Positions 37,884-46,933 are shown, numbered from the stretch's first letter. The stretch: DNA of 64,000 nt from Candidatus Defluviibacillus avedoerensis (GCA_016703665.1 JADJBS010000020.1:434001-498000); one strand, 5' to 3'. Translations and numbers: made by a program. The notes: generated from the letters alone by a model not told the origin.

Positions 37884-38276
37884 ATGGCTCTCGATAGTAC
37901 AAAAGTTCTGTTGGTTGAAGATGACGAGGTCATGAGCACGTATGTGGTCAAGACGCTTGCCCGGCTGAATATCAACGATGTTCAAGTCTGTGTAGACGGC
38001 AACAGTGCTTTGAAAGCAATGGCTGGTTTTGTGCCCGATGTGGTCTTGACCGATGTTCACATGAGACCCGTGAATGGCATCGAATTTGTCCAGAAATTAC
38101 GAGCAAGCGCCGATAGCAGGCTGCGCTCGACACCGGTCATTTTCATGAGCGGGGACTCTAGCCGGGAAACGCTGGGTAACACCATGGCGCTGGATTCAGT
38201 CGCCTACATCGTCAAGCCACCCAGACTTGAGGTACTCAGAGCCAAGCTGGAACAAGCCCTTCAAAGCCGGTTCTGA
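37884..38276 (+). CDS. Stand-alone response regulator receiver
   Basis: A 130-residue receiver domain without an output domain. It shows VLLVEDDEVMSTYV, phospho-Asp in VVLTDVHMRPVNGIEFV near residue 55, Ser in FMSGDSSRE (the Thr/Ser switch position) and Lys in AYIVKPPRLE. ATG 37884 is preferred over the overlapping TTG at 37875. It is probably cotranscribed with the Hpt gene. Its 3' end overlaps the convergent racemase-family gene by 16 bp. Confidence 0.85.
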   Translation: MALDSTKVLLVEDDEVMSTYVVKTLARLNINDVQVCVDGNSALKAMAGFVPDVVLTDVHMRPVNGIEFVQKLRASADSRLRSTPVIFMSGDSSRETLGNTMALDSVAYIVKPPRLEVLRAKLEQALQSRF

Positions 38277-39019
38277 CGCAAAGGCGAAGTCAACACTGCA
38301 TTGCAGTGTGAGTTAGCAAGTTCAATCAAGACCGGGTCATCCCTGAGACTCCAGCATTGCAGACCTGTCGCACGTTCGACCTCGAGCTGATAGGGTGGCA
38401 TGTTGGTACATTCGAGCACCAAATGCTTCAAACTAGGTGCTTTTCGGCTGAGTGCCAAAGCCGCTTCCACCACATTCTTTTGAGCTGCACCGAAGTCCAT
38501 GGAACGCTGGTTACCCATGATCTTTTGCACAAATTCACTGTGAGGCGCTACGCCCTGAATAAGTACATCGGCCAGCCGCTCATTGGGCACACCAGCGGCA
38601 AGTAAATGCTCATACCCCAGTGCAGTCGCATCAATGGTCAGCACACCCACTTTCTCGTGCTCAGAGAGGAGTTTCGGCAACTGCAACAAGCTGGAAGTAC
38701 GCACCGGTAAACCGGGCACTGAGGATTGCAACTCTGCTTGAATCAACACCAGGAATCCGCAGCTGCTGGCAATGGCCCAAACGCCCTGATCCGCTAAATC
38801 ACGCGCCGCATCACAAAATGCGTCTACCAGTGTGCTGCCAGCCATGGCCGCTGCAGACCGAACGACTGCGGCAGGAATCGCGTGTGCAACTACCCGAGTC
38901 GTCACTGAAACCGCAAAGCTTTGCGGATTACCAATGTCCCCCTCCGGTCGAGGGAAGCATGTGTCGAGCATCAAAATACCCAGGCTAGATTTGCCCAAGC
39001 CGTTTCGGTTTACATTCAT
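38261..39019 (-). CDS. Aspartate/glutamate racemase family protein
   Basis: About 252 residues from ATG 39019, giving MNVNRNGLGKSSLGILMLDT. The family is a cofactor-independent racemase/isomerase fold using two Cys. Here the first Cys is in WAIASSCGFLVLIQAEL and the second in KHLVLECTNMPPYQLEV. A TSSLLQLP segment lies between them. The unusual extension CFPRPEGDIGNPQSF is typical of a subfamily of uncharacterised members. An upstream in-frame extension reaching 39520 overlaps crcB antisense and is rejected. The actual substrate is unknown. Confidence 0.72.
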   Translation of the reverse strand: MNVNRNGLGKSSLGILMLDTCFPRPEGDIGNPQSFAVSVTTRVVAHAIPAAVVRSAAAMAGSTLVDAFCDAARDLADQGVWAIASSCGFLVLIQAELQSSVPGLPVRTSSLLQLPKLLSEHEKVGVLTIDATALGYEHLLAAGVPNERLADVLIQGVAPHSEFVQKIMGNQRSMDFGAAQKNVVEAALALSRKAPSLKHLVLECTNMPPYQLEVERATGLQCWSLRDDPVLIELANSHCNAVLTSPLRQNRL

Positions 39020-39049
39020 CAGCACTATTTTGCCGATACATCGCACTTC

Positions 39050-39436
39050 ATGATTGCCATTTTTGCCATCAGCTTTGGGGCCGCTTTGGGCGCACTTGCA
39101 CGCTGGGGACTGAGCTTGTGGCTGAATGCCAACGCGCTGGCGCCCCCGTTGATGCCGTGGGGAACACTCGCAGCCAATTTGATCGGTGGTTACTTGATTG
39201 GCATCGTGGTCGCTGTCTTGCAAGGCATGCCACAACTTGACCCGGCCTGGCGACTTGCGATCGTGACCGGTTTCTTGGGTGGTCTGACCACCTTTTCCAG
39301 TTTTTCTGCTGAAGTGGTCAGCATGCTTCAGCAGGAGCGCTACACCGTCGCCATCGGCACAGTGCTTGCACATGTCATGGGGTCGTTGGTGTTGACTGTG
39401 GCGGGCATGCGAACCGTAGGGTATTGGATGCGCTGA
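39050..39436 (+). CDS. crcB: Fluoride exporter CrcB/Fluc
   Basis: A 128-residue four-helix membrane protein of the CrcB family, which forms dual-topology dimeric fluoride channels. Family motifs are FGAALGALARWGLSLWLN near residues 10-27, GTLAANLIGGYLIGIVVAVL near residue 39 and TGFLGGLTTFSSFSAEVVSM near residue 78. It diverges from the racemase-family gene with only 30 bp between start codons. I found no fluoride riboswitch in that gap. Confidence 0.9.
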   Translation: MIAIFAISFGAALGALARWGLSLWLNANALAPPLMPWGTLAANLIGGYLIGIVVAVLQGMPQLDPAWRLAIVTGFLGGLTTFSSFSAEVVSMLQQERYTVAIGTVLAHVMGSLVLTVAGMRTVGYWMR

Positions 39437-39506
39437 CTTGCTCGATTGATGATGTAGGCGTATAAATGTACCGAACAGCGCCGAAATGCGGTAACTGAGG
39501 CAAGCG

Positions 39507-39698
39507 ATGGTCCAACGCAACTACCCTATTCAGGATCTCCATTTTTGGGAGATGGATGTACGCGACCTGTTCAAACTTTGGTTTGCTGGCTTTTGGACGC
39601 TTACCCAGGTCATGATGCTGTTTTCAATGCTTGCCCTGCCTGTCATCATTCCTGGTTTGCTGATGTGGTTCTACCAGTACATGACTGGTACACCTTAA
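39507..39698 (+). CDS. Small membrane protein of unknown function
   Basis: A 63-residue frame (MVQRNYPIQDLHFWEMDVRD) with a single strongly hydrophobic helix near residues 27-57 (TQVMMLFSMLALPVIIPGLL). The N-terminal 25 residues are polar and aromatic. It lies between crcB and ridA on the same strand. The composition looks coding and the helix is convincing, but I have no homologue to name it. Confidence 0.5.
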   Translation: MVQRNYPIQDLHFWEMDVRDLFKLWFAGFWTLTQVMMLFSMLALPVIIPGLLMWFYQYMTGTP

Positions 39699-39768
39699 CG
39701 CAAGATGCTCTTGGTGACTTGCGCGAAAATAGCGCGTTTCGACAATTCAATTCTTTGCCACCAGCACC

Positions 39769-40236
39769 ATGACCGTCTACAACACACTTGCCAGCCTCCA
39801 CATTACCTTGCCTGCCGTGGCAACACCTGCAGCCGCTTATGTGCCCTTCGTACAAACGGGTAAGTTGATATTTCTGAGCGGCCATGTCTCCAAGAAAAAC
39901 GGAAAGCCTTGGGTTGCCCAATTTGGCAAGGACATGAGCACCGAGGAAGGAAAAGCTGCAGCGCGTGCAGTCGCCATTGACCTGATGGGCACGCTGGATG
40001 CTGCCTGCAAAGCAGCGGGAACTGATCTCAATGGCATCAAACGAATAGTGAAATTGATGAGCCTTGTCAACTCTACACCCGACTTTACGGAGCAACATCT
40101 GGTCACCAACGGTGCCAGCGAACTCATCGGTCAGGTTTTTGGCCCAGCAGGCGCGCACGCGCGCAGCGCTTTCGGCGTGGCTCAGTTGCCCTTTGGTTGC
40201 TGCGTTGAAATTGAGATGATCGCGGAATTGGCCTGA
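39769..40236 (+). CDS. RidA/YjgF family protein
   Basis: A 155-residue RidA-like protein; the family hydrolyses reactive enamine/imine intermediates such as 2-aminoacrylate. It shows VQTGKLIFLSGHVSKKNGKP near residues 28-47, DLMGTLDAACKAAGTDLNGI, and RSAFGVAQLPFGCCVEIEMI near the C terminus. That last segment fits the catalytic Arg/Glu region, where RxxxGVxxLPxxxxVEIE is conserved. It belongs to the longer YjgF-like subgroup with an extra N-terminal segment. Its substrate in this organism is not evident. Confidence 0.82.
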   Translation: MTVYNTLASLHITLPAVATPAAAYVPFVQTGKLIFLSGHVSKKNGKPWVAQFGKDMSTEEGKAAARAVAIDLMGTLDAACKAAGTDLNGIKRIVKLMSLVNSTPDFTEQHLVTNGASELIGQVFGPAGAHARSAFGVAQLPFGCCVEIEMIAELA

Positions 40237-40293
40237 CAGACAGGCACCCTTTACGTCCCAGTCGACAAGCTGGGATGAGTCCCCTCGACGGCC

Positions 40294-42654
40294 CTACTCA
40301 ACACGCAAAACACTGACTGGTTTAAAGCCCAGATCGGCCTGTTTGCCTTTGCGAGCGCGTGCAGCACGTGCATTGTTGAGCGAGCGAATTTCGAGTGTTT
40401 CATCACGCTCCTTACCTCCGCGACCCAGACCTTCAATGCGAATGCTGCGTGTATAGGCAGCAGCACCCGCCAAAGTGTCCTTGCCCTCTAGATCAATCAG
40501 CAGCAAACCTCGGCCACCGTTGGTCATGGCTTTGAGTTCGGTAATCTCAAAGGTCAGAATCCGGCCACCGGTGCTAGCGCAGATGACATGGCTGGCGTCA
40601 GCGATGGGCGTCGAGGCAGCACTGCCACTGACATGGGAAGGGCGACAGATCACCTCGCCATCAGCCACGGTCATGAATGCCTTACCACCTTTTTGCCGAG
40701 AAATCATGTTTTCCACCGTGGCCAAGAAGCCATAGCCCCCAGAACTTGATAGCAGCAGAGTGGCATTTGCTGGCCCGGCGAAGGTATGCAGCAACTGAGT
40801 ATTTGCCTCAAGCTCAATCATCGTGGTCAATGGTTGTCCATCGCCGCGCGCCCCTGGCAGCAAAGAAACTGCCACCGAATACACGCGTCCATTGCTGCCA
40901 AATGCCAAAAGAGTGTCAACCGATCGGCACTCAAAGGTCGCATACAAGCCATCGCCCGCCTTAAAAACGAAAGCGGAGGCTTCATGACCGTGTCCATTTC
41001 GGGCACGAACCCAGCCCTTTTGTGACACCACCACAGTGACGGGTTCATCCACCACCTTGACTTCAATGATGGCTTTTTTCTCTGCCTGTATCAAAGTCCG
41101 GCGCGGATCGGCAAACAGCTTGGCATCTGCCTCAATTTCTTTGACCATGAGACGTCGCAAACTGGCGGGACTTTCCAGAATGTCCTGAAGCTTGTTTTGG
41201 TCTTCGCGCAGGTTTTTGAGTTCCTGCTCGATTTTGATCGCCTCCAACCTTGCGAGTTGCCGCAGCCGGATCTCCAGGATGTCCTCGGCCTGTCGGTCGC
41301 TCAACTTGAACCGTTGAATCAAGGCCGCTTTTGGCTCTTCGCTTTCGCGGATCAGCGCGATGACCTCATCGATATTGAGTAGAACTAGCTGACGCCCCTC
41401 CAGGATATGAATGCGGTCCAGCACCTTATCGAGGCGATGTTGTGAACGCCGTTGGACTGTGGTCTGTCGAAAGCTGATCCACTCCTGCAGCATCTGACGC
41501 AATGATTTTTGCGTGGGGCGGCCATCCAGCCCAATCATGGTGAGATTGATTGAAGACGAGGTCTCAAGCGACGTGTGTGCCAACAAAGCGTTGATCAATT
41601 CCTGCTGCTCTATCCGACTGGTCTTGGGCTCAAACACCAATCTAACCGCCGCGTCTTTGCTGGATTCATCACGCACTGCGTCCAGTACGGCCAGCATGCT
41701 GGATTTGAGCTGATTTTGATCCAGCGTCAGCGCCTTCTTGCCAGTTTTAACCTTGGGATTGGTCAACTCCTCGATTTCCTGCAGCACACTCTGGCTGCTG
41801 ACGCCTGGAGGAAGTTCCGTCACAACCAGTTGCCACTGGCCGCGGGCCAAGTCTTCAATCTTCCAGCGAGCACGCACTTTCAGACTGCCGCGGCCGGTGC
41901 GATAGGCATCAGTGATATCCGTGGCGGTGCTGATGATTTGCCCCCCACCCGAATAGTCTGGGCCAGGGATCTGGGCATACAGCTCGTCATCCGACATGGT
42001 TGGGTTTTTGATGAGCGCAACACAGGCGTCGGCTACTTCTCGCAGGTTGTGGCTCGGTATCTCCGTGGCCAGCCCGACAGCAATGCCACTGGCACCATTC
42101 AGTAGGTTGAACGGCAACCGTGCTGGCAATAGCGTGGGCTCTTCAAATGCACCGTCGTAATTGGGGCGGAAGTCGATCGTGCCTTCGTCCAGCTCATCCA
42201 GCAGCAAGGTGGTGATCTTGGACAGACGTGCCTCGGTGTACCGCATGGCAGCGGCACCGTCCCCATCACGACTGCCAAAATTGCCTTGTCCATCTATGAG
42301 TGGATAGCGCTGACTGAAATCCTGGGCCATGCGTACCATGGCATCGTAGGCGGCTTGATCCCCATGCGGATGGTATTTACCCAGCACATCGCCGACCACA
42401 CGGGCGCTCTTGACTGGCTTGGCACCCGCGTTGCCGTTGGCGCCGCCAAACCCAAGGCCCATGCGTTGCATACTGAAAAGTATGCGGCGCTGAACCGGTT
42501 TCTGTCCATCGCATACATCGGGCAAGGCTCGCCCCTTGACCACACTCAGTGCGTATTCGAGGTAAGCACGCTGGGCATATTGGGCTAGGTTGAGACTGTC
42601 ATCGCCTTGGGCGGGCGGCTCGTCTTGCAAAGGTGGGGTCAGGAGATCTGTCAT
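40294..42654 (-). CDS. parC: DNA topoisomerase IV subunit A
   Basis: A 786-residue type IIA topoisomerase subunit, starting at ATG 42654 (MTDLLTPP) rather than a TTG 24 bp upstream. The active-site Tyr is in GAAAMRYTEARL. Around it are GRALPDVCDGQKPVQRRILF, GKYHPHGDQAAYDAMV, the QGNFGS loop, and a C-terminal beta-propeller-like region. The lack of the gyrase-type GyrA box and the ParC-like length favour ParC. With ParE it decatenates chromosomes. The gene is 20 bp downstream of a lytic transglycosylase gene and follows parE in the same unit. Confidence 0.92.
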   Translation of the reverse strand: MTDLLTPPLQDEPPAQGDDSLNLAQYAQRAYLEYALSVVKGRALPDVCDGQKPVQRRILFSMQRMGLGFGGANGNAGAKPVKSARVVGDVLGKYHPHGDQAAYDAMVRMAQDFSQRYPLIDGQGNFGSRDGDGAAAMRYTEARLSKITTLLLDELDEGTIDFRPNYDGAFEEPTLLPARLPFNLLNGASGIAVGLATEIPSHNLREVADACVALIKNPTMSDDELYAQIPGPDYSGGGQIISTATDITDAYRTGRGSLKVRARWKIEDLARGQWQLVVTELPPGVSSQSVLQEIEELTNPKVKTGKKALTLDQNQLKSSMLAVLDAVRDESSKDAAVRLVFEPKTSRIEQQELINALLAHTSLETSSSINLTMIGLDGRPTQKSLRQMLQEWISFRQTTVQRRSQHRLDKVLDRIHILEGRQLVLLNIDEVIALIRESEEPKAALIQRFKLSDRQAEDILEIRLRQLARLEAIKIEQELKNLREDQNKLQDILESPASLRRLMVKEIEADAKLFADPRRTLIQAEKKAIIEVKVVDEPVTVVVSQKGWVRARNGHGHEASAFVFKAGDGLYATFECRSVDTLLAFGSNGRVYSVAVSLLPGARGDGQPLTTMIELEANTQLLHTFAGPANATLLLSSSGGYGFLATVENMISRQKGGKAFMTVADGEVICRPSHVSGSAASTPIADASHVICASTGGRILTFEITELKAMTNGGRGLLLIDLEGKDTLAGAAAYTRSIRIEGLGRGGKERDETLEIRSLNNARAARARKGKQADLGFKPVSVLRVE

Positions 42655-42674
42655 GAGTCGATGCGCGTGACCGC

Positions 42675-43583
42675 TCAATGGGGCATTGAGGCGGACAGGT
42701 TGTAATCAATCGTAAAGGTAGAAAAGCGTGCAGTCACCAGAGGAGCCACCATGTTGCGCCGACCAACAGCCCCGCCCACCACATCATGGGCCGAAGCCAA
42801 TGCAACGCGGGCGCGGGCCTCATCAATGGTTTGCACTGGCAATTTGACGGCTTTACGGGATTCAGCAATCAAGGCTGGTGGTTTGAGCCATGCATAGAGG
42901 TTGGTCACCGTCTTAACGTAATCCTGGGTTTCCTTGTAATCGGGAATTTTGTTGCCAGCACGGCGTACAGCACCCTCACCCGCGTTATACGCGGCCAGTG
43001 CCAAATCCAGTTTGCCAGAGAACATGTTGAGCAAATAGCGCAGGTAGCGTGTGCCAGCCTGAACGTTGGTTTTCGGGTCGTACAGCTTCTTTTCTAATGG
43101 CGTCAACGCGTCTGCCTGAACACCAAACCGCTGCGCTGTGGCTGGCATGAGTTGCATCAGCCCTGTGGCCCCTTTGGGAGAGACCGCCAGAGGGTCAAAC
43201 CCAGATTCAGCGGCAATGATGGCCTGGAGAAGTTCAATATCGACGTTATAGGCGTTAGACGCTTCGCGCAAATGATGCTTGACTTGCTTGAATCTTGGAG
43301 AAACCTCGAAGAAAACTGTCAATTTGGGCGGTGCCGTCGGGACGGGCACCGGACGTGGGGTCGCCAGATCCTCGGGAGAGTCCAGCAGCGGCATGCCATT
43401 GCCTCGAAAAAATAGCTCATATCGCTCGTCAACTTTCTCGGCAGCAAACCGTGGAACACCGCGCTCGTCCAAAAAGCCCCACACATCGGCTTGCGCAGGA
43501 GATATCAAAATAGATAGCAACAAAAGACCACCAGTTATGCCGGTAGTCAGTTTTTTTATCTTACTCTTCGCAAGGAATAGCAC
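42675..43583 (-). CDS. SLT-family lytic transglycosylase
   Basis: A 302-residue periplasmic peptidoglycan lytic transglycosylase. The N terminus (KSKIKKLTTGITGGLLLLSI, then ISPAQA) is a signal peptide, with GTG 43583 as start directly inside the parE stop (TAGTG). The SLT domain spans about residues 110-230, with catalytic Glu in AIIAAESGFDPLAVSPKGAT, then GLMQLMPATAQRFGV and LALAAYNAGEGAV. The signal peptide is encoded by a stretch that resembles the dispersed ATAGCAA repeat. It sits between the two topoisomerase IV subunits. Confidence 0.87.
   Translation of the reverse strand: MLFLAKSKIKKLTTGITGGLLLLSILISPAQADVWGFLDERGVPRFAAEKVDERYELFFRGNGMPLLDSPEDLATPRPVPVPTAPPKLTVFFEVSPRFKQVKHHLREASNAYNVDIELLQAIIAAESGFDPLAVSPKGATGLMQLMPATAQRFGVQADALTPLEKKLYDPKTNVQAGTRYLRYLLNMFSGKLDLALAAYNAGEGAVRRAGNKIPDYKETQDYVKTVTNLYAWLKPPALIAESRKAVKLPVQTIDEARARVALASAHDVVGGAVGRRNMVAPLVTARFSTFTIDYNLSASMPH
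43504..43560 (+). repeat. Dispersed short repeat, copy 3 (slt signal peptide)
   Basis: ATAGCAA at 43514-43520, an 18-nt spacer and GCC at 43539-43541, then a T-rich tail. It falls in the signal-peptide codons of the lytic transglycosylase, on the opposite strand. Confidence 0.38.
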
Positions 43584-45582
43584 TAGATATCCACCTCAAC
43601 AGCGTCACCATAAATCTCCATCAACTCGCGTCGAGCGGCTGCCTCGCCCTTACCCATCAGTTGGGTAATGAGTGCTTGTGTAGCCATGAAATCACTGGAC
43701 CCCAAAGCGACGGGAAGGAGGCGCCGGGTGTCTGGGTTGAGCGTGGTTTCCCACAACTGTTCGGCACTCATCTCACCCAAACCTTTGAAACGGCTGATAC
43801 TCCATGCCCCCTCGCGCGCACCGTCCTTGCGTAGCTTATCAAGAATGGCCGTGAGCTCGCCTTCATCCAGCGCATACAACTTGGCTGCTGGTTTTTTTCC
43901 ACGGGCAGGGGCATCAACTCGGTACAAGGGTGGGCGAGCGACATAGATGTGGCCGGCTTCAATCAGCTTAGGGAAGTGCCTAAAGAACAGCGTGAGGAGC
44001 AAAACCTGAATGTGTGAACCATCAACATCCGCATCACTCAAAATGCAAATTTTCCCGTAGCGCAAGCCAGTCAGGTCTGGACTATCGGTTGGGCCATGAG
44101 GATCGACACCAATGGCCACCGAAATGTCGTGGATTTCGTTGTTGGCAAAAAGGCGGTCACGCTCCACTTCCCAGGTGTTAAGCACTTTACCTCGCAGCGG
44201 CAGGATTGCCTGGTTTTCTTTGTCGCGCCCCATCTTGGCACTGCCACCTGCGCTGTCGCCCTCAACGAGAAAGACTTCATTGTGGCGGATATCGCGGCTT
44301 TCACAATCGGTCAGTTTGCCGGGCAATACGGCTACGCCTGAGCCTTTACGCTTCTCCACTTTCTGACCGGCTCGCTGGCGGGTCTGGGCAGCCTTGATGG
44401 CCAGTTCTGCCAGTTTTTTTCCGTACTCAACGTGCTGGTTAAGCCATAATTCCAAGGCGGGCCTGACAAAGCTGCTGACGAGACGAACCGCATCACGGCT
44501 GTTGAGACGCTCTTTGATCTGGCCCTGGAATTGTGGATCGAGTACTTTGGCCGACAGCACATAGCTGGCGCGCGCAAACACATCTTCAGGTAGCAGCTTG
44601 ACCCCTTTTGGCAGCAAACTGTGCAACTCGATAAAGTTCTTGACCGCAGCGAAGAGGCCGTCGCGAAGACCGCTGTCATGCGTGCCGCCCGCGCTGGTTG
44701 GGATCAGGTTGACATAGCTTTCACGCACGGGCTGCCCGTCTTCGGTAAAGGCCACGCACCACTGTGCGCCTTCACCCTCGGCGAAGTTGTCAGACGCACT
44801 GTCTGCGAAGCCTTCACCTTCAAACAGCGGGATGACGGCTTCTCCGTGCAGTGTTTGATCGAGGTAATCGCGCAATCCACCTTTGTATTGCCAGGTCTGA
44901 ATTTCTTTGGTTTTTTCGTTGGCGAGTGTCACCATCACGCCCGGCATCAGAACCGCCTTGGAGCGCAGCAAATGAGCAAGCTCCGCCATCGGTAGGTTGG
45001 GAGACTCAAAATACTTGGCATCCGGCCAGACACGAACCGTAGTGCCCTGTTTGCGGTCTCCCTCTGCAACGCCCGCTTGTGGTCGCGTGCGAAGAGGCTC
45101 GATCACGTCACCCGCAGAAAAAACCAGCTTAGCTACGCTGCTTTCACGGTAACTGGTCACTTCAAGCCGCTTGGCCAGCGCGTTGGTCACGCTGACGCCC
45201 ACGCCGTGCAGCCCACCCGAGAAACTGTAGGCTCCCCCTTGCCCTTGTCGAACTTGCCGCCCGCATGAAGGCGGGTGAATACCAGTTCGAGAACAGGTGC
45301 ATTTTCTTCAGGGTGCAAGCCAAAGGGAATGCCGCGTCCATCGTCCTCCACGGTGACAGATCCGTCGACCTGGAGCGTTACCTTGATTTTCTTGCCATGC
45401 CCTGCCAGGGCTTCATCGGCGGCATTGTCGAGCACCTCTTGAATGATGTGCAGGGGATTGTCGGTACGGGTGTACATCCCTGGGCGCTGCTTAACAGGCT
45501 CTAGGCCCTTGAGCACGCGGATCGACGATTCGGAATAGTCGCTATTCGGTTTGACTGCTGAGTTTGTTGCCATGGGAGCCAA
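43583..45582 (-). CDS. parE: DNA topoisomerase IV subunit B, frameshifted
   Basis: Adding one G to the run of five (plus-strand CCCCC at 45234-45238) gives a continuous 666-residue GHKL-type ATPase subunit. Visible motifs are IQEVLDNAADEALAGHG, EDDGRGIPFGLHP and, after repair, FSGGLHGVGVSVTNALAKRL. The TOPRIM region follows, with FLVEGDSAGGSAKMGRDKEN and ILSDADVDGSHIQVLLLTLF. Supercoil-handling ATPase ParE pairs with ParC. The gene is essential in related bacteria, so a live frameshift here is unlikely. ParE is favoured over GyrB because of the neighbouring parC and the domain length. Its stop codon overlaps the slt start. Confidence 0.92.
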
Positions 45583-45659
45583 TTGTAGTCCTGCGCCAGG
45601 AAAATACTGTATAAATAAACATACTCAGACCCTACGCAGCCGGATATTTTCCACATTTG

Positions 45660-45679
45660 TGACCACGGGCCGGTGGTCA
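45660..45679. promoter_or_regulatory. 20-bp palindrome before the MFS gene
   Basis: TGACCAC and GTGGTCA form perfect 7-bp arms around GGGCCG, 20 bp before the ATG at 45700, in the parE/MFS divergent region. Its size and position suit a dimeric repressor operator. The cognate regulator is not in the window. Confidence 0.4.
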
Positions 45680-45699
45680 TCTCGTTACAGTACTTTCCT

Positions 45700-46929
45700 A
45701 TGTTGAAACCGTCCTTATCAGCGCCCCAAACTTTATCGTTAAATCAGCTTTTGATTTGTGGAGCGGCAATTGTCACACTGTCGATGGGCATCAGGCATGG
45801 TTTCGGACTCTGGTTACAGCCCATGACTCAGGCAAACAGCTGGAGCCGCGAATTGTTTTCGTTTGCAATTGCCATCCAGAACATCAGCTGGGGAATTGCC
45901 GGCATTTTCGCGGGCATGCTGGCTGATCGCTTTGGTGCCTTGAAAGTCATTTTGGCTGGTGCCATTTTTTATAGCCTGGGCTTGATTGGAATGGCGTATT
46001 CTTCTACGCCAACACTGTTTACAGGATCAGCAGGTGTACTGATAGGCATTGCACAGGCCGGTACCACCTACGCGGTCATTTATGGCGTGATAGGCCGAAA
46101 TGTCGGCATCGACCAGCGTTCTTGGGCAATGGGCATTACGGCGGCGGCGGGCTCTTTTGGCCAGTTCTTGATGGTTCCAGTGGAGGGCTGGCTGATAAGC
46201 ACCATGGGTTGGCAAACGTCTTTGGTGCTTTTGGGCCTTTCAGCCTTGTTGATCATGCCGTTGGCCATGGGACTCCGCGAACCAGGTTTTGCCAGCGGTA
46301 TCAAAACTGTGCGACACCAGAGCATCGCGCATGCCCTGGCGGAAGCCTTCAGCTACCGGAGCTTTCAGTTGCTGATGGCGGGCTACTTTGTTTGTGGCTT
46401 TCAAGTGGTTTTCATTGGCGTACACATGCCCAGCTACTTGAAAGACCAAGGGCTTGAGCCGCAGGTGGCCAGTTATGCCCTGGCGTTGATCGGTCTGTTT
46501 AATGTGGTGGGCACCTACACAGCGGGGTTGCTCGGGCAACGCATGCCCAAGAAAAACATTCTGGCCTTTATTTACTTTGCCAGGGCTGTGGTGATCACAC
46601 TTTTTTTGCTGGCGCCCTTGTCCCCCATGAGCGTCTATTTTTTTGCCGCCGCGATCGGCACTCTCTGGCTGTCAACCGTTCCGCCAACCAACGCAGTTGT
46701 CGCACAAATTTTTGGGGTAGCGCACCTTTCGATGCTCAGTGGTTTTGTGTTTTTCAGCCATCAGATGGGTTCATTCATGGGCGTTTGGTTGGGTGGATAC
46801 CTGTATGACAAGACAGGCAGCTACAACATCGTCTGGTACATCGCCATCGCATTAGGTGTATTTGCCGGCATGATCAATTTGCCAGTCAAAGAAGCCGCCA
46901 TCGAGCGTCCGGCCTTGCAGGAAGGCTGA
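45700..46929 (+). CDS. MFS transporter
   Basis: A 409-residue major facilitator protein with about 12 helices, starting at ATG 45700. The inter-helix motif GMLADRFGALKVILAGAIFY (the GxLaDrxGrkx loop between helices 2 and 3) is present near residues 76-95. An acidic/aromatic first helix GIRHGFGLWLQPMTQ follows MSLNQLL-like residues, similar to oxalate/formate or nitrate/monocarboxylate antiporter subfamilies. The second half has LGQRMPKKN and SGFVFFSHQMGSFMGVWLGG. The substrate is unknown. It is followed by two small genes on the same strand. Confidence 0.82.
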   Translation: MLKPSLSAPQTLSLNQLLICGAAIVTLSMGIRHGFGLWLQPMTQANSWSRELFSFAIAIQNISWGIAGIFAGMLADRFGALKVILAGAIFYSLGLIGMAYSSTPTLFTGSAGVLIGIAQAGTTYAVIYGVIGRNVGIDQRSWAMGITAAAGSFGQFLMVPVEGWLISTMGWQTSLVLLGLSALLIMPLAMGLREPGFASGIKTVRHQSIAHALAEAFSYRSFQLLMAGYFVCGFQVVFIGVHMPSYLKDQGLEPQVASYALALIGLFNVVGTYTAGLLGQRMPKKNILAFIYFARAVVITLFLLAPLSPMSVYFFAAAIGTLWLSTVPPTNAVVAQIFGVAHLSMLSGFVFFSHQMGSFMGVWLGGYLYDKTGSYNIVWYIAIALGVFAGMINLPVKEAAIERPALQEG

Positions 46930-46933
46930 CAAA

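Noticed and set aside
39020..39049. Fluoride riboswitch upstream of crcB
   Set aside because: The gap is too short and has no matching conserved elements.
39020..39520. N-terminal extension of the racemase-family gene
   Set aside because: The extension lies antisense to crcB and has no family similarity; ATG 39019 fits better.
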